Notes under the pieces: model-generated
What the model was told of the DNA's origin: nothing
Databases searched by the model: none
What the model saw: the letters and a program-made list of their open reading frames with translations, nothing else
Assembly (NCBI RefSeq): GCF_042310355.1
Contig: NZ_JBHJMR010000006.1
Coordinates: forward strand, 135,744-199,743
Reading direction: 5' to 3'
Length of the DNA stretch: 64,000 nt
Source: Wenzhouxiangella sp042310355
GTDB taxonomy: Bacteria; Pseudomonadota; Gammaproteobacteria; Xanthomonadales; Wenzhouxiangellaceae
In this document: piece after piece, positions 44,844 through 53,277 of the stretch
Numbering within the stretch: position 1 is the first letter of the stretch
How the letters are laid out: each line of letters starts with the position of its first letter
Made by a program: the position numbers and the translations under genes

Positions 44844-46772
44844 ATGTCTGATTCCCACGACTCCGATAGTTTCGACGCGCTGGGCCTTCCCGCGGCACTG
44901 CTGGCCACGCTCTCGGAGCTCGGTTACGAGGCGCCGTCGCCGATCCAGGCCGCGACGATTCCGGCGCTGTTGTCCGGGCGCGATGTGCTCGGTCAGGCCC
45001 AGACCGGGACCGGCAAGACGGCCGCTTTTGCGCTGCCCATCCTCGCCCGGTTGAAGCCCGGTGAGGCGCGCCCGGCCGCGCTGGTGCTGGCACCGACCCG
45101 CGAGCTGGCCATCCAGGTCGCGGAGGCTTTTCATCGTTACGCCAGCGGATTGCGCGGCTTCCACGTCCTGCCGATCTACGGGGGTCAGGCTTATGCGCCG
45201 CAGCTCAACGGGCTCAAGCGCGGACCCGATGTGGTCGTCGGCACGCCGGGACGCATCATCGACCACCTGGGCAAGGGCACGCTCAGGATCGACCAGCTGC
45301 AGACCCTGGTTCTCGACGAGGCCGATGAAATGCTGCGCATGGGCTTCATCGATGACGTGCGCGAGGTCATGGAGCGAATCCCGGCGACCTGTCAGAAAGC
45401 GCTGTTTTCGGCAACCATGCCGAATCCGATCCGGCGCATCGCCGAGCGCCACATGAGCGATGCCGAGCACATCACGATCCGCTCGAAGACCACGACGGCG
45501 GCCAATATCCGGCAGCGCTACTGGGTCGTCAGCGGCCTGCACAAGCTCGATGCGCTGACGCGCATTCTGGAAGTCGAGGAATTCGACGCCATGATCGTGT
45601 TCGCCCGCACGCGGGTCGCCACCGAGCAGCTCGCGCAGCGCCTGGAGGCGCGCGGTTTCTCGGCAGCGGCACTCAACGGCGACGTGCCGCAGAAGCAGCG
45701 CGAGCAGATCGTCGATCGCCTCAAGCGCGGCGAGATCGACATCCTGGCAGCCACCGACGTCGCCGCCCGCGGTCTCGACGTCGAGCGCATCAGCCACGTC
45801 GTCAACTACGACATTCCCCACGACACGGAAGCCTACGTTCACCGCATCGGGCGCACCGGACGGGCCGGCCGCTCGGGACAGGCGATCCTGTTCGTGGCAC
45901 CGCGCGAGCGCGGCATGCTGCGCGCCATCGAACGCGCCACGCGCCAGCCGATCGAGGCCATGACGCTGCCGACGGTCGGCGACGTCGAAGCGCGGCGCCT
46001 GGTTCGCTTCCAGGCGCGGGTCAAGGCCGCGCTGGAAAGCGACGAGCTGGATTCCGGCCGCGAGACCGTGCAGCAAAGCCTCGAAGCCATGGATGCATCC
46101 ATCGAAGACCTGGCGGCCGCGCTGGCGCTGATCGCTCGCGAGAAATCCCACAAGCCGGGTGAAGACCCCGCGCCCGTCACCTTCGACGATCCGGATCCGG
46201 GACGGCGCGCGGACCGCGGCCGCGGGGCGCCCGGGCGCCGCGACGCCGGGCCACGCTCGGCCGGCGACGACGGCCTGGTCAGCTACCGCATCGAGGTCGG
46301 CGCCCGCCACGGCGTGAAGCCCGGGAATATCGTCGGCGCGGTCGCCAACGAGGCGGGGCTGGATGCCAGCCAGATCGGACGGATCGACATTCGCCCCGAT
46401 TTCAGCATTGTCGACCTTCCCGCCAACCTCGCCCCGGAGACGCTCGAGCATCTACGTGGCGTGCGGGTCGCCAGCCAGCCGCTGCGGATCCGGCTCGATT
46501 CCGGCGAGCCCGGTGGATCCGCGCCCCGTTCGGAAGGGGCGGGGCGACCCCCTTCGGAGCCGAAGCGTTCGTTCGACAAGTTCGACCGGAAGGCAAAGGG
46601 CAAGTCGGGCGGAGCGCACAAGACCTTCGGGAAGAATAAACCGCGCGAGGAGGAAGACAAGGGCAGCGCGACGCGATCCGATGCCGATGCACCGGCGGGG
46701 CCCCGCATGACGCGACCGGCCCGGACGCGCGCCGAACGCAAGGCCAAGTTCAAGTCCCGCAAAAAGCCGTAG
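44844..46772 (+). CDS. deaD: DEAD-box RNA helicase, DeaD/CsdA type
   Basis: The 642-residue protein carries the full helicase core: Q motif (FDALGLP...GYEAPSPIQ), AQTGTGKT (about 52-59), PTRELAIQV, TPGRI, DEADEM (about 157-162), SAT, then FARTR, ATDVAARGLDV and HRIGRTGRAGR. After the core, residues about 480-550 (VSYRIEVGARHGVKPGNIVGAVANEAGLDASQIGRIDI) match the DbpA-type RNA-binding domain. The last about 90 residues are a basic, disordered tail (KRSFDKFDRKAKGKSG, RAERKAKFKSRKKP). It unwinds RNA in ribosome assembly and mRNA decay, notably in the cold. Standard size and domain order. Single gene divergent from the Sel1 lipoprotein gene. Confidence 0.93.
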   Translation: MSDSHDSDSFDALGLPAALLATLSELGYEAPSPIQAATIPALLSGRDVLGQAQTGTGKTAAFALPILARLKPGEARPAALVLAPTRELAIQVAEAFHRYASGLRGFHVLPIYGGQAYAPQLNGLKRGPDVVVGTPGRIIDHLGKGTLRIDQLQTLVLDEADEMLRMGFIDDVREVMERIPATCQKALFSATMPNPIRRIAERHMSDAEHITIRSKTTTAANIRQRYWVVSGLHKLDALTRILEVEEFDAMIVFARTRVATEQLAQRLEARGFSAAALNGDVPQKQREQIVDRLKRGEIDILAATDVAARGLDVERISHVVNYDIPHDTEAYVHRIGRTGRAGRSGQAILFVAPRERGMLRAIERATRQPIEAMTLPTVGDVEARRLVRFQARVKAALESDELDSGRETVQQSLEAMDASIEDLAAALALIAREKSHKPGEDPAPVTFDDPDPGRRADRGRGAPGRRDAGPRSAGDDGLVSYRIEVGARHGVKPGNIVGAVANEAGLDASQIGRIDIRPDFSIVDLPANLAPETLEHLRGVRVASQPLRIRLDSGEPGGSAPRSEGAGRPPSEPKRSFDKFDRKAKGKSGGAHKTFGKNKPREEEDKGSATRSDADAPAGPRMTRPARTRAERKAKFKSRKKP

Positions 46773-46782
46773 CGGGATCCGC

Positions 46783-47319
46783 TCAGGCTTCACGCTCGCG
46801 GCGGGCGGCTTCGCGGCGCTTTTCGCGAGCCCGGTGTCGGCGGCGGTGCCAGACTTCGGAGATGCCCAGCGACGCGAAATAGCCGAGCAGGGCGATCGGG
46901 AGGGCGATCAGGGCCGTGCCCAGGGCCGTGTTCAGCAGCCTGATCAGCGCGTCGCCCACCAGGTCGCTGCTCTGGAACAGCTCCCGCACCCAGGATCCGA
47001 ACAGCCATTCGCCCAGCTCGTGGTAGGCAAAGACCATCGGCGGAAGGGTGAAGGGGTTGCTGACCCAGGAGATGGCGAACGCGGCCGGAAAATTGCCGCG
47101 CACCAGCAAGCAGCCGGCCAGCATCATGATCGTCTGCAGCCCGACCGTCGGGGTCAGGCCGACCAGCAGGCCGATGCCGATGCCGCGCGCGATGGGTTCG
47201 CGCTTGAAAGTCAGGCAACCGGAGCGTCGCAGCCATTGGCGCACGCGCCGGCTGGTGCGGCCCGGGCCTTCTCCGGTGGCCATTTGGCGACGGTGACTGA
47301 GGAGGAATTTCTTGAACAC
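46783..47319 (-). CDS. DUF2062 family membrane protein
   Basis: The 178-residue product shows the DUF2062 signature: REPIARGIGIGLLVGLTPTVGLQTIMMLAGCLLVRGNFPAAFAISWVSNPFTLPPMVFAYHELGEWL, with the conserved G-PTVGLQT and NP-T-PP motifs in two membrane hairpins. A third helix (ALGTALIALPIALLGYFASLGI) and a basic tail follow. It is an inner-membrane protein of unknown role. Translation probably starts at the GTG at 47319, as no better start has a ribosome site. It converges on the DEAD-box gene, ten bases apart. The degenerate foldback copy lies just upstream. Confidence 0.85.
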   Translation of the reverse strand: MFKKFLLSHRRQMATGEGPGRTSRRVRQWLRRSGCLTFKREPIARGIGIGLLVGLTPTVGLQTIMMLAGCLLVRGNFPAAFAISWVSNPFTLPPMVFAYHELGEWLFGSWVRELFQSSDLVGDALIRLLNTALGTALIALPIALLGYFASLGISEVWHRRRHRAREKRREAARREREA

Positions 47320-47358
47320 TGGCTGCCAGGGACACGGCTTACCGCGACGCGAAGCGTT

Positions 47359-47465
47359 CTAGTGTACCCCGTCCCTCGGTTTGTAACTTATAAAGTGCGC
47401 TCGAGCCGATCGCTTGCGGCCTTGGTCAGACGGGTCGTTTGTCTTGACACCAGGCCGGTCTCGCC
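47359..47465. mobile_element. Degenerate partial copy of the foldback element
   Basis: CTAGTGTACCCCGTCCC, then GTTTGTAACTTATAAAGTGCGC, align with the left end of the next element (CTAGTGTGCCCCGTCAC, then TTCTGTAGCTTATGGAGTGCGC). Its inner GGCCGGTCTCGC resembles, inverted, the inner right arm of the intact element. It is about 107 bp long and abuts that element directly. Confidence 0.6.
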
Positions 47466-47736
47466 CTAGTGTGCCCCGTCACTCATTCTGTAGCTTATGG
47501 AGTGCGCCTGAGCCGACAGTGCAAGGCGCGACCCGCAGTGAATGGTGGGGCCCTTTACAAGGGGCGCAACGCCGCAATGTCGGTTCAGGCGCGCTCCCGA
47601 AGGGCGAGCCGGAAAGCATTCATCTGCGGCGTTCTGTCTCTTGAAAATGGCACCACCATTCCCTGCGAGACAGGCCTTGCAGCTAAACGCTTTCCGACTC
47701 GCTCTAAGTTACAGAATGAGTGACGGGGCACACTAG
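47466..47736. mobile_element. Foldback (MITE-like) element, 271 bp
   Basis: The ends CTAGTGTGCCCCGTCAC...ATTCTGTA are identical and inverted over 27 bases (47466-47492 and 47710-47736), and CTTA follows after one mismatch. Pairing resumes inward at TGCAAGG, GAATGGTGG-GCC and AACGCCGCA, so most of the unit can fold into one long imperfect hairpin centred near 47600. No coding capacity. Like the element at 27424 it begins TAGTG and ends CACTA. Confidence 0.85.
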
Positions 47737-47814
47737 CTTGCTCCGCATCCAAAACCCATCCATCCGGGTGGGAAATCCGATCAAGGGGCTGGAATTGCGC
47801 AACGGGAGTCTGCC
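47737..47814. other. Leader of the small secreted protein gene
   Basis: Short non-coding stretch between the foldback element and the gene at 47815, with the ribosome site CGGGAG near 47802. The gap from 47320 to 47814 is otherwise filled by the two foldback copies. Confidence 0.4.
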
Positions 47815-48165
47815 ATGTGCAAGCGCCGCCATATCGCCGTGGTCTGGACCATGGCTCTATCCGCCGCCTGGGCGGCCCACCTGAACGCGTCCGACGCCAT
47901 TGCGCCCGCCATCGAATGCGAGGCCCGACCCGGCTACCATCTGTGCCAGGCCCGATCCGAGGCCGAGGAAGACGAGCTGCAACACGAGTGGTCCGTTTCC
48001 GGAGACCTGGCCCTCAACCTCGCTTCCGGCCCGATGGCCAGTGTCCGCTGCGAGGAAGGCCAGTCCGGCCTGCTGCGGCTGCGGACCCGCGGCCCGAGCT
48101 GGCAGGCCAGGGTCTGCGTGGCAATTGAATGTGGGGAAGAAGAAATTCTGGACTGCCCCGGCTGA
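47815..48165 (+). CDS. Small cysteine-rich secreted protein
   Basis: The 116-residue product starts at an ATG behind CGGGAG and has a signal peptide (IAVVWTMALSAAWAAHLNAS). The mature part, about 90 residues, contains six cysteines (IECEARPGYHLCQ, VRCEEG, ARVCVAIECGEEEILDCPG), pointing to a disulfide-stabilised extracellular or periplasmic domain. No family recognised. It may depend for expression on the foldback element 78 bases upstream. Confidence 0.6.
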   Translation: MCKRRHIAVVWTMALSAAWAAHLNASDAIAPAIECEARPGYHLCQARSEAEEDELQHEWSVSGDLALNLASGPMASVRCEEGQSGLLRLRTRGPSWQARVCVAIECGEEEILDCPG

Positions 48166-48450
48166 GTTCGCCCCGCGACCGTTGCGTCGCAGCCGTTTCT
48201 TTCTGGCCCGAAGCGAATCGTGTTGAGCACGAAAACGCTTGAACTCGGGCAGTGGAAATCTTAGTGTTTGCTTCTCGGTGAGCACGCCGCCGCCGAGGGC
48301 CGGGCAGGGGCTTTTCCACTTGCGTGAGGGCGGCATGGCAATCATGGCAAGCGCGACAATCGAGCATCAGCGGGCGGTCGTCATGCGGCAGCCGATGCGC
48401 CGGGCGCACGCCAGGCTGAAGCCGCTCGTTTGCATTGACCGGATGGCGCC

Positions 48451-49776
48451 GTGAAGTCCATTTCCAGCACGGCGTTCGCCCTGTTCGGGGCGGCGCTGAT
48501 CGCGATCAGCTACGGCCTGGCCCGCTTCGCGTTCGGGCTCTTCGTGCCCCCCATCCGCGCCGAGCTCGAGCTGACGCCGCAAGTCATCGGGACGATCGGC
48601 GCGCTTCCGCTGATCAGTTTCGTGCTGGCCACGCTGGTTGCGCCGTTCGTGGCGGACCGTTTCGGTGCGCGCAACACGGCGGTGCTCTCCGGATGTTTCG
48701 GTGTTTTCGGGCTGGCGCTGATCAGCCTGGCCGGTGGCCCGCTCTCGCTTGGAGCGGGCGTGTTCGCCTGCGGAATCTGCACCGGCTTGATGATGCCCGC
48801 GCTGACGGCCGCCATGCAGGCGCTCGTCGGGCGCGCGGTGCATGGGCGGGTGAGTTCGGTCATGAACGCGGGCACCAGCATCGGTGTCATCTTCGCCGTG
48901 CCGACGGTCCTGTTCCTGGCCGGCGCCTGGCGTTTGGCGTACGGCTCCTTTGCGGTGGTGGCGGGCATCGGTGTCGTTGCCGCCTGGTATTTCATTCCCT
49001 CGGTCTCGCGCGTCGTGCCGGCGAGCGCCGCGCCGCCGACACCGATCAGCGCGTTGCAATGGTCGCGTCTGTTCCGGCTGTCCCTGTTCGGTTTCGCGAT
49101 GGGTTTCGTGTCCGCGGCGTACTGGATCTTTGCCCCCGATCTGGCCATCACCCTCGGCGCCCTGCCACCGGGTGCAACCGGTTGGCTGTGGCTGGCAGTC
49201 GGTGTCGCCGGCCTCGGCGGTGCCGTGGTGGCCGACCTGGCCGATCGCAACAATCCGCCCATCACGCATGCGCTGATGCTGATGATGCTGGCCGCGAGCC
49301 TGGCCTTGCTCGCGGCAAGCCCCGGCCAGATCGTGCTGGCGTCGTTTTCCGCCCTGGTCTTCGGGCTGGCCTACATGAGTCTGACGGGGCTTTACCTGAT
49401 GACCGGCATCCGGCTCTTGCCGGGGCGGCTGTCGATGGGGCCGGTGCTCCCGTTTCTGGCCTGCGCGCTGGGGCAGGCGGCCGGCTCGCCGATCGTCGGC
49501 GTGCTGGTGGACGAATTCGGCTATGCCGATGCATTCGCCATGTTCGCCGCGATCGGGATCGTGGTGGCGCTGTTGTCTCCCTTCTATCCGCGCTATATCG
49601 AGCACGAGGCCGAGGAAGAGGAGCCGGAGGACGATACCGGCCTTCAGGCGGCGTACGACAACCAGCTCCTCGACGAGGAAGGCGAGCCGTTCAGCTACGC
49701 CGCGGCAGCAGTCGAGACGGAAGCCGAAATGGAAGCGGGCAGTGAATCCGAGGCGGTGGAAGGCAAGGCCTCGTGA
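48451..49776 (+). CDS. MFS transporter (YbfB/YjiJ-like)
   Basis: The 441-residue product has twelve predicted membrane helices in two halves. The first helix reads FALFGAALIAISYGLARFAFGLFVPPI, with the YG-ARFAFG signature of the YbfB/YjiJ branch of major facilitator exporters. The loop after helix 2 is DRFGARNT. The C terminus carries an unusual acidic tail of about 55 residues (HEAEEEEPEDDTG, VETEAEMEAGSESEAVEG), predicted disordered and cytoplasmic. Translation appears to start at a GTG at 48451 without a clear ribosome site. Substrate unknown. The SDR gene follows after 72 bases and may be co-transcribed. Confidence 0.82.
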   Translation: MKSISSTAFALFGAALIAISYGLARFAFGLFVPPIRAELELTPQVIGTIGALPLISFVLATLVAPFVADRFGARNTAVLSGCFGVFGLALISLAGGPLSLGAGVFACGICTGLMMPALTAAMQALVGRAVHGRVSSVMNAGTSIGVIFAVPTVLFLAGAWRLAYGSFAVVAGIGVVAAWYFIPSVSRVVPASAAPPTPISALQWSRLFRLSLFGFAMGFVSAAYWIFAPDLAITLGALPPGATGWLWLAVGVAGLGGAVVADLADRNNPPITHALMLMMLAASLALLAASPGQIVLASFSALVFGLAYMSLTGLYLMTGIRLLPGRLSMGPVLPFLACALGQAAGSPIVGVLVDEFGYADAFAMFAAIGIVVALLSPFYPRYIEHEAEEEEPEDDTGLQAAYDNQLLDEEGEPFSYAAAAVETEAEMEAGSESEAVEGKAS

Positions 49777-49848
49777 TGTGCGATCGGGCCCTTGCAACGC
49801 GGGCGAGAAACTGGTGTCCTCTCGCTTACACACCTGAAGGAAGTGCCC

Positions 49849-50676
49849 ATGTCGGGTCTTATCGTCGTTATCGGGTCGGGATCGATCGGGCAGGCCATCG
49901 CCCGTCGTGTGAGTGCCGGCAAGAAGGTGCTGCTGGCCGACCTGCAGCGTGACAACGCCGAATCGGTCGCGCAAGTGATGGGCGATGCCGGGTTCGAGGT
50001 GCATCCGACAACCGTCGACGTCAGCTCCCGGGCATCGGTCGAAGCGCTGGTCCAGGAGGCCAGGGGGCTCGGTGACATCACCGGGGTCATCCATTCCGCC
50101 GGCGTCTCACCCTCGAGCGCCTCCCCGGCGCTGATCTTCAAGGTGGATCTTTACGGCACGGCGGTGGTGCTCGAGGCTTTCGGTGACGCGATCGCGCGTG
50201 GCGGATCCGGTCTGGTCGTTTCCTCCCAGGCGGGGCATCGTCTCGAAGCGCTGCCGCAGGAGCAGACCAGGGCATTGGCGACGACGCCGGCTGACGAGCT
50301 GCTCGACCTCGACATGCTCCAGCCTGATCGCGTGACGGATTCGCTCCGGGCCTACCAGATCGCGAAACGGGGTAGCTCGCTGCGCGTGCAGGCCGAGGCC
50401 GTTCGGTGGGCGCGGCGCGGCGCGCGGGTCAATGCCATCAGTCCCGGGATCGTGGTCACGCCGCTTTCGAGGCGGGAACTGAGTGGCCCGCACAGGCAGC
50501 AATACGACCGCATGATCGAGGTGTGCGCGGCCAGACGCGCTGGCACCCCGGATGAAGTCGGCTCGGTTGGGGCCCTCCTGATGGGCCCGGAAGGCCAGTT
50601 CATCTCCGGCAGCGATTTCCTCATGGACGGCGGCGTCACCGCGGCCCATTGGTACGGCGAACTGGCGCCGGACTAG
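49849..50676 (+). CDS. Short-chain dehydrogenase/reductase
   Basis: From the ATG at 49849 (GAAGGAAG upstream), 275 residues of SDR fold. GLIVVIGSGSIGQAIARRV replaces the usual TGxxxGIG with GSGSIG, a variant NAD(P) site. VDVSSRASVEALVQEA, VIHSAGVSPS (for NNAG) and VVSSQAG precede the catalytic YQIAKRG (Tyr-x3-Lys). The end FISGSDFLMDGGVTAA is standard. An insertion of about 30 residues (QEQTRALATTPADELLDLDMLQ) sits between the serine and the catalytic tyrosine, as in fungal-like SDRs of the YP_ type. Reaction: oxidation or reduction of an unknown alcohol or ketone. Cytoplasmic. Confidence 0.83.
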   Translation: MSGLIVVIGSGSIGQAIARRVSAGKKVLLADLQRDNAESVAQVMGDAGFEVHPTTVDVSSRASVEALVQEARGLGDITGVIHSAGVSPSSASPALIFKVDLYGTAVVLEAFGDAIARGGSGLVVSSQAGHRLEALPQEQTRALATTPADELLDLDMLQPDRVTDSLRAYQIAKRGSSLRVQAEAVRWARRGARVNAISPGIVVTPLSRRELSGPHRQQYDRMIEVCAARRAGTPDEVGSVGALLMGPEGQFISGSDFLMDGGVTAAHWYGELAPD

Positions 50677-50779
50677 GCCGCGGCGAGGCGATTCAGTCCG
50701 CACGGATGGTGTATTATCTCCAGCTACAAGGAGGCCGCTCGTGGCTTTCCGGGGAAGTCTTCTGCAAGAGGGAATCAAT

Positions 50780-51739
50780 ATGCGATCAACTGGACTTGAT
50801 CACGCTTCGGGAGTGATCATCGCGGGCTGTTTTGCCTTCATGAGCCTGGTATCCGGCTCCGCCATGGCCCAGGAACTTCTGGCCTCCACGGGTGGGGGCG
50901 GAGGCGGCTCCGTCGATGCGGGATCGATCGTGCTGGTCGATACCGGTGACGCCAGCGGAACCGTCCTGTCGACACCGTACAACGGCACCGGCATGCCCGG
51001 CATCGCCTTCGCCAACGATGGCCGGCTCTACGCGGTCACCGGCGTCAACAATGGCGAGGTCGATACCGCGCAGCTGCTGGAACTCGATCCGGCGACCGGC
51101 GATCTCATCAGCGTCGTGGGCGATCTGTTCGACGATAGCGGCAACGGCTGCGCCTTCATGGACATCAGCTTCCACCCGAACACGGGCGAATTGTATGCCA
51201 TGGTGGCCAACAACTCCGCCATCGGTACCCGCTGCGGGGTCGGTGGCGGCTCGGGCGGCTACCTTGCCACGATCGACCTCGCCACGACCGAGTACACCAT
51301 CATCGGGCGGGATCCATCGTTTGATAATGTATCGGGCGGTATCGCCTTCGCACCCGACGGTACGCTCTATTTCTCTCCGGCCTGGGAAAGTTCGCAGGAG
51401 CTGCACATCCTGGATATTGCCGACGGAACCGTCGCCTCGTCCATCGCGCTTTCGGAAGACAGGGCCTTCACCGGACTGGCCTGGCACCCGTCGGAGAACC
51501 TGCTCTATGCCGGATACGATTGGTCGAATAGCGAAAGGACGCTGTCGACGATTGATCCTTCCGACGGCACGATCGTCAACATCGGTACAACCGAGGATCG
51601 TGTCCTGATGGGCCTGGCATTCCGGGGGCAGCCGCCGCAGGCTCCGGCCCTGGCGGTTCCGGCATTCTCCGGATCGGCATCGCTGGTCCTGATGATGCTG
51701 ATCGCGCTGTTCGGGCTGGTCATCGTCCGCCGGTTCTGA
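50780..51739 (+). CDS. Secreted beta-propeller-like protein with IPTL-like C-terminal anchor
   Basis: The ATG at 50780 (GAGGGAA upstream) gives 319 residues and a compact signal peptide (VIIAGCFAFMSLVSGSAMAQ). A GTG at 50741 with AAGGAGG upstream is an equally valid start with a longer leader. The body has propeller-like repeats: GIAFANDGRLYAVTGV, DISFHPNTGELYAMVAN, GIAFAPDGTLYFSPAW, GLAWHPSENLLYAGYD. The C terminus, ALAVPAFSGSASLVLMMLIALFGLVIVRRF, follows the layout proline-containing motif, membrane helix, arginines. This is close to the IPTL/PEP-CTERM sorting signals that are cleaved during export to the surface. A perfect terminator follows at 51764. Confidence 0.75.
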   Translation: MRSTGLDHASGVIIAGCFAFMSLVSGSAMAQELLASTGGGGGGSVDAGSIVLVDTGDASGTVLSTPYNGTGMPGIAFANDGRLYAVTGVNNGEVDTAQLLELDPATGDLISVVGDLFDDSGNGCAFMDISFHPNTGELYAMVANNSAIGTRCGVGGGSGGYLATIDLATTEYTIIGRDPSFDNVSGGIAFAPDGTLYFSPAWESSQELHILDIADGTVASSIALSEDRAFTGLAWHPSENLLYAGYDWSNSERTLSTIDPSDGTIVNIGTTEDRVLMGLAFRGQPPQAPALAVPAFSGSASLVLMMLIALFGLVIVRRF

Positions 51740-51763
51740 TCCCGCCGGTTCAACCCGAATCGA

Positions 51764-51796
51764 CCCGCCCCGGCATGACGCCGGGGCGGGTTTTTT
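51764..51796 (+). terminator. Intrinsic terminator
   Basis: CCCGCCCCGGC/GCCGGGGCGGG makes a perfect 11-bp stem with an ATGAC loop, followed by TTTTTT. The T-run touches the stop codon of the convergent reductase gene. Confidence 0.92.
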
Positions 51797-52835
51797 ATTG
51801 GTCCTTCGCCGGCGGCACGTCGGGCGCGAAGTCGAAAGAATCGTAGAACAGCCGGTCTTCCGGCACGCCCGCGGAAATGAAGGCCGGGCGGGCGGCGTGG
51901 ATCATCGCCGGCGGTCCGGACATGTAGACGTCCCATCCGGACAGATCGGGGTGGTGGCGCAGCACCGCCTCGTGGACGAAGCCCGTTTCGCCGTCCCATG
52001 ATCCGTCGGGCTCGGAGACGACCGGGACGAAGTTCAGGGCCGGGTGCTCCTTCTGCCAATCGCGAATCAGCTCGGCGGCGTAGAGATCGTCGGCCGTTCG
52101 CGTACCCCAGAACAGTTCCAGCGGACGCTCGTCGCCGGCGTGCATCAGCTCCTCGATCATGGCCTTCAGGGGCGCAAAGCCGGTGCCGCCGCCGGCCAGG
52201 ACGGCAGGGCGTTCGGAACTGCGGCGAAAGAAGAATGTGCCCAGCGGACCTTCGAAGCGGACAATCTCCTTCGGCCGCATGCCGTCGAAGACGTGGCCGG
52301 TAAAACCGCCGCCGTCGACGTGCTTGACGTGCAGTTCGATGAAATCCCTTTCCGAGGGGGGCGAGGCGATCGAGAACGCGCGGCGCTTGCCGTCGGGCAG
52401 CAGAATGTCGATGTACTGACCGGCCAGGAACTGCAGCCGCGCGGCCGCGGGCAGTTTCAGGCGCAGGCGCATGGTGTCTTCGGTGAAGCGGTCCATGGTT
52501 TCGACGCGACCCGGCAGCAGGCGCACCGGGATGTCCTCGACCTGCTCGATCTCGCGCGATTCGATCACGACGTCGCCAGTGGCAACCGCCTGGCAGCTGA
52601 GCATCTGGCCGTCGTGCAGCTCGGCCTGCGCCAGGGCCGTCGGCGGGTTGAAGGGGTAGTGGATCTCGCCCTCGATCAGGCGGCACTTGCAGCTCGCGCA
52701 GGTGCCGTTGCGGCAGGAGTAGGGCAGCACGATGCCCTGGCGCAGGGCGGCCGTCAGGATGGTTTCATCCGCTCGCGCGCTGAACTGGCGGCCGGTCGAG
52801 GCGATTCGGATACGGTTGTTGGTCAAGGTGGGCAC
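51795..52835 (-). CDS. Ferredoxin-fused NAD(P)H-flavin reductase (CDP-6-deoxyglucoseen reductase-like)
   Basis: The 346-residue protein combines a plant-type 2Fe-2S domain (residues about 1-95, with CRNGTCASCKC and a later LSCQ giving four cysteine ligands) with a FAD-binding barrel (RAFSIASPPSER, IELHVKHVDGGGFTGHVFD). An NAD-binding half follows (VLAGGGTGFAPLKAMIEE, LFWGTRTADDLY, VYMSGPPAMI). It passes electrons from NAD(P)H via FAD to the cluster and on to an oxygenase or dehydratase. Database naming for this layout is often CDP-6-deoxy-3,4-glucoseen reductase. No nucleotide-sugar genes are nearby, so the electron acceptor is unknown. Transcribed alone. Confidence 0.87.
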   Translation of the reverse strand: MPTLTNNRIRIASTGRQFSARADETILTAALRQGIVLPYSCRNGTCASCKCRLIEGEIHYPFNPPTALAQAELHDGQMLSCQAVATGDVVIESREIEQVEDIPVRLLPGRVETMDRFTEDTMRLRLKLPAAARLQFLAGQYIDILLPDGKRRAFSIASPPSERDFIELHVKHVDGGGFTGHVFDGMRPKEIVRFEGPLGTFFFRRSSERPAVLAGGGTGFAPLKAMIEELMHAGDERPLELFWGTRTADDLYAAELIRDWQKEHPALNFVPVVSEPDGSWDGETGFVHEAVLRHHPDLSGWDVYMSGPPAMIHAARPAFISAGVPEDRLFYDSFDFAPDVPPAKDQ

Positions 52836-52953
52836 GGTAAACGGGATTGGTTTTCAACAAGCGCTACATGATGCCAGATTGCGGGTGAATCGGCGGCCTT
52901 GCCCTGTGCTAACCTGCGGCCGCACCGAATCCGCCCGCCGAGGGCAAAGAAAC

Positions 52954-53277
52954 TTGACCGACTGGATCCAATTGACCACGGCCGACGACCCGATCGAGGC
53001 CGGATTTCTGCATGGCCTGCTGGAATCGGCCGGCATCGAGGTGCAACTACGGGGCATGGAACTGTGGGGCGTGGCGGTTGAGATCTACTACTCGGAGGGT
53101 GCGCGTCCCTCGCTCTGGGTGCGCAGGCGCGACGTTCAGTCGGCCCGGCGCGTTCTGGCCCGGCGCGACGAGGCCGGCGACGGGCTGCCCTGGACCTGCC
53201 CGGATTGCGGCGAGCGCCTGGAAGGGCAGTTCACGACCTGCTGGCAATGCGGTCACGCGCGCGAGGCGGCTGGATGA
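52954..53277 (+). CDS. DUF2007 protein with C-terminal zinc ribbon
   Basis: Translation starts at the TTG at 52954, behind GAGGGCAAAG; no ATG or GTG is in frame nearby. The 107-residue product has a DUF2007 domain (residues 1-70: WIQLTTADDPIEAGFLHGLLESAGIEVQLRG...LWVRRRDVQSARRVLA) and a zinc ribbon (CPDCGERLEGQFTTCWQCG, two CxxC pairs). The family is annotated as putative signal-transducing but no mechanism is known. Its stop overlaps the plsC start (ATGA). The chain DUF2007-plsC-yheT-TPR runs on with overlaps of 4, 14 and 22 bases. Confidence 0.82.
   Translation: MTDWIQLTTADDPIEAGFLHGLLESAGIEVQLRGMELWGVAVEIYYSEGARPSLWVRRRDVQSARRVLARRDEAGDGLPWTCPDCGERLEGQFTTCWQCGHAREAAG

Noticed and set aside
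44802..46451. 549-codon minus-strand frame opposite the DEAD-box helicase
   Set aside because: Shadow of a clear helicase gene; sequence has no recognisable domain.
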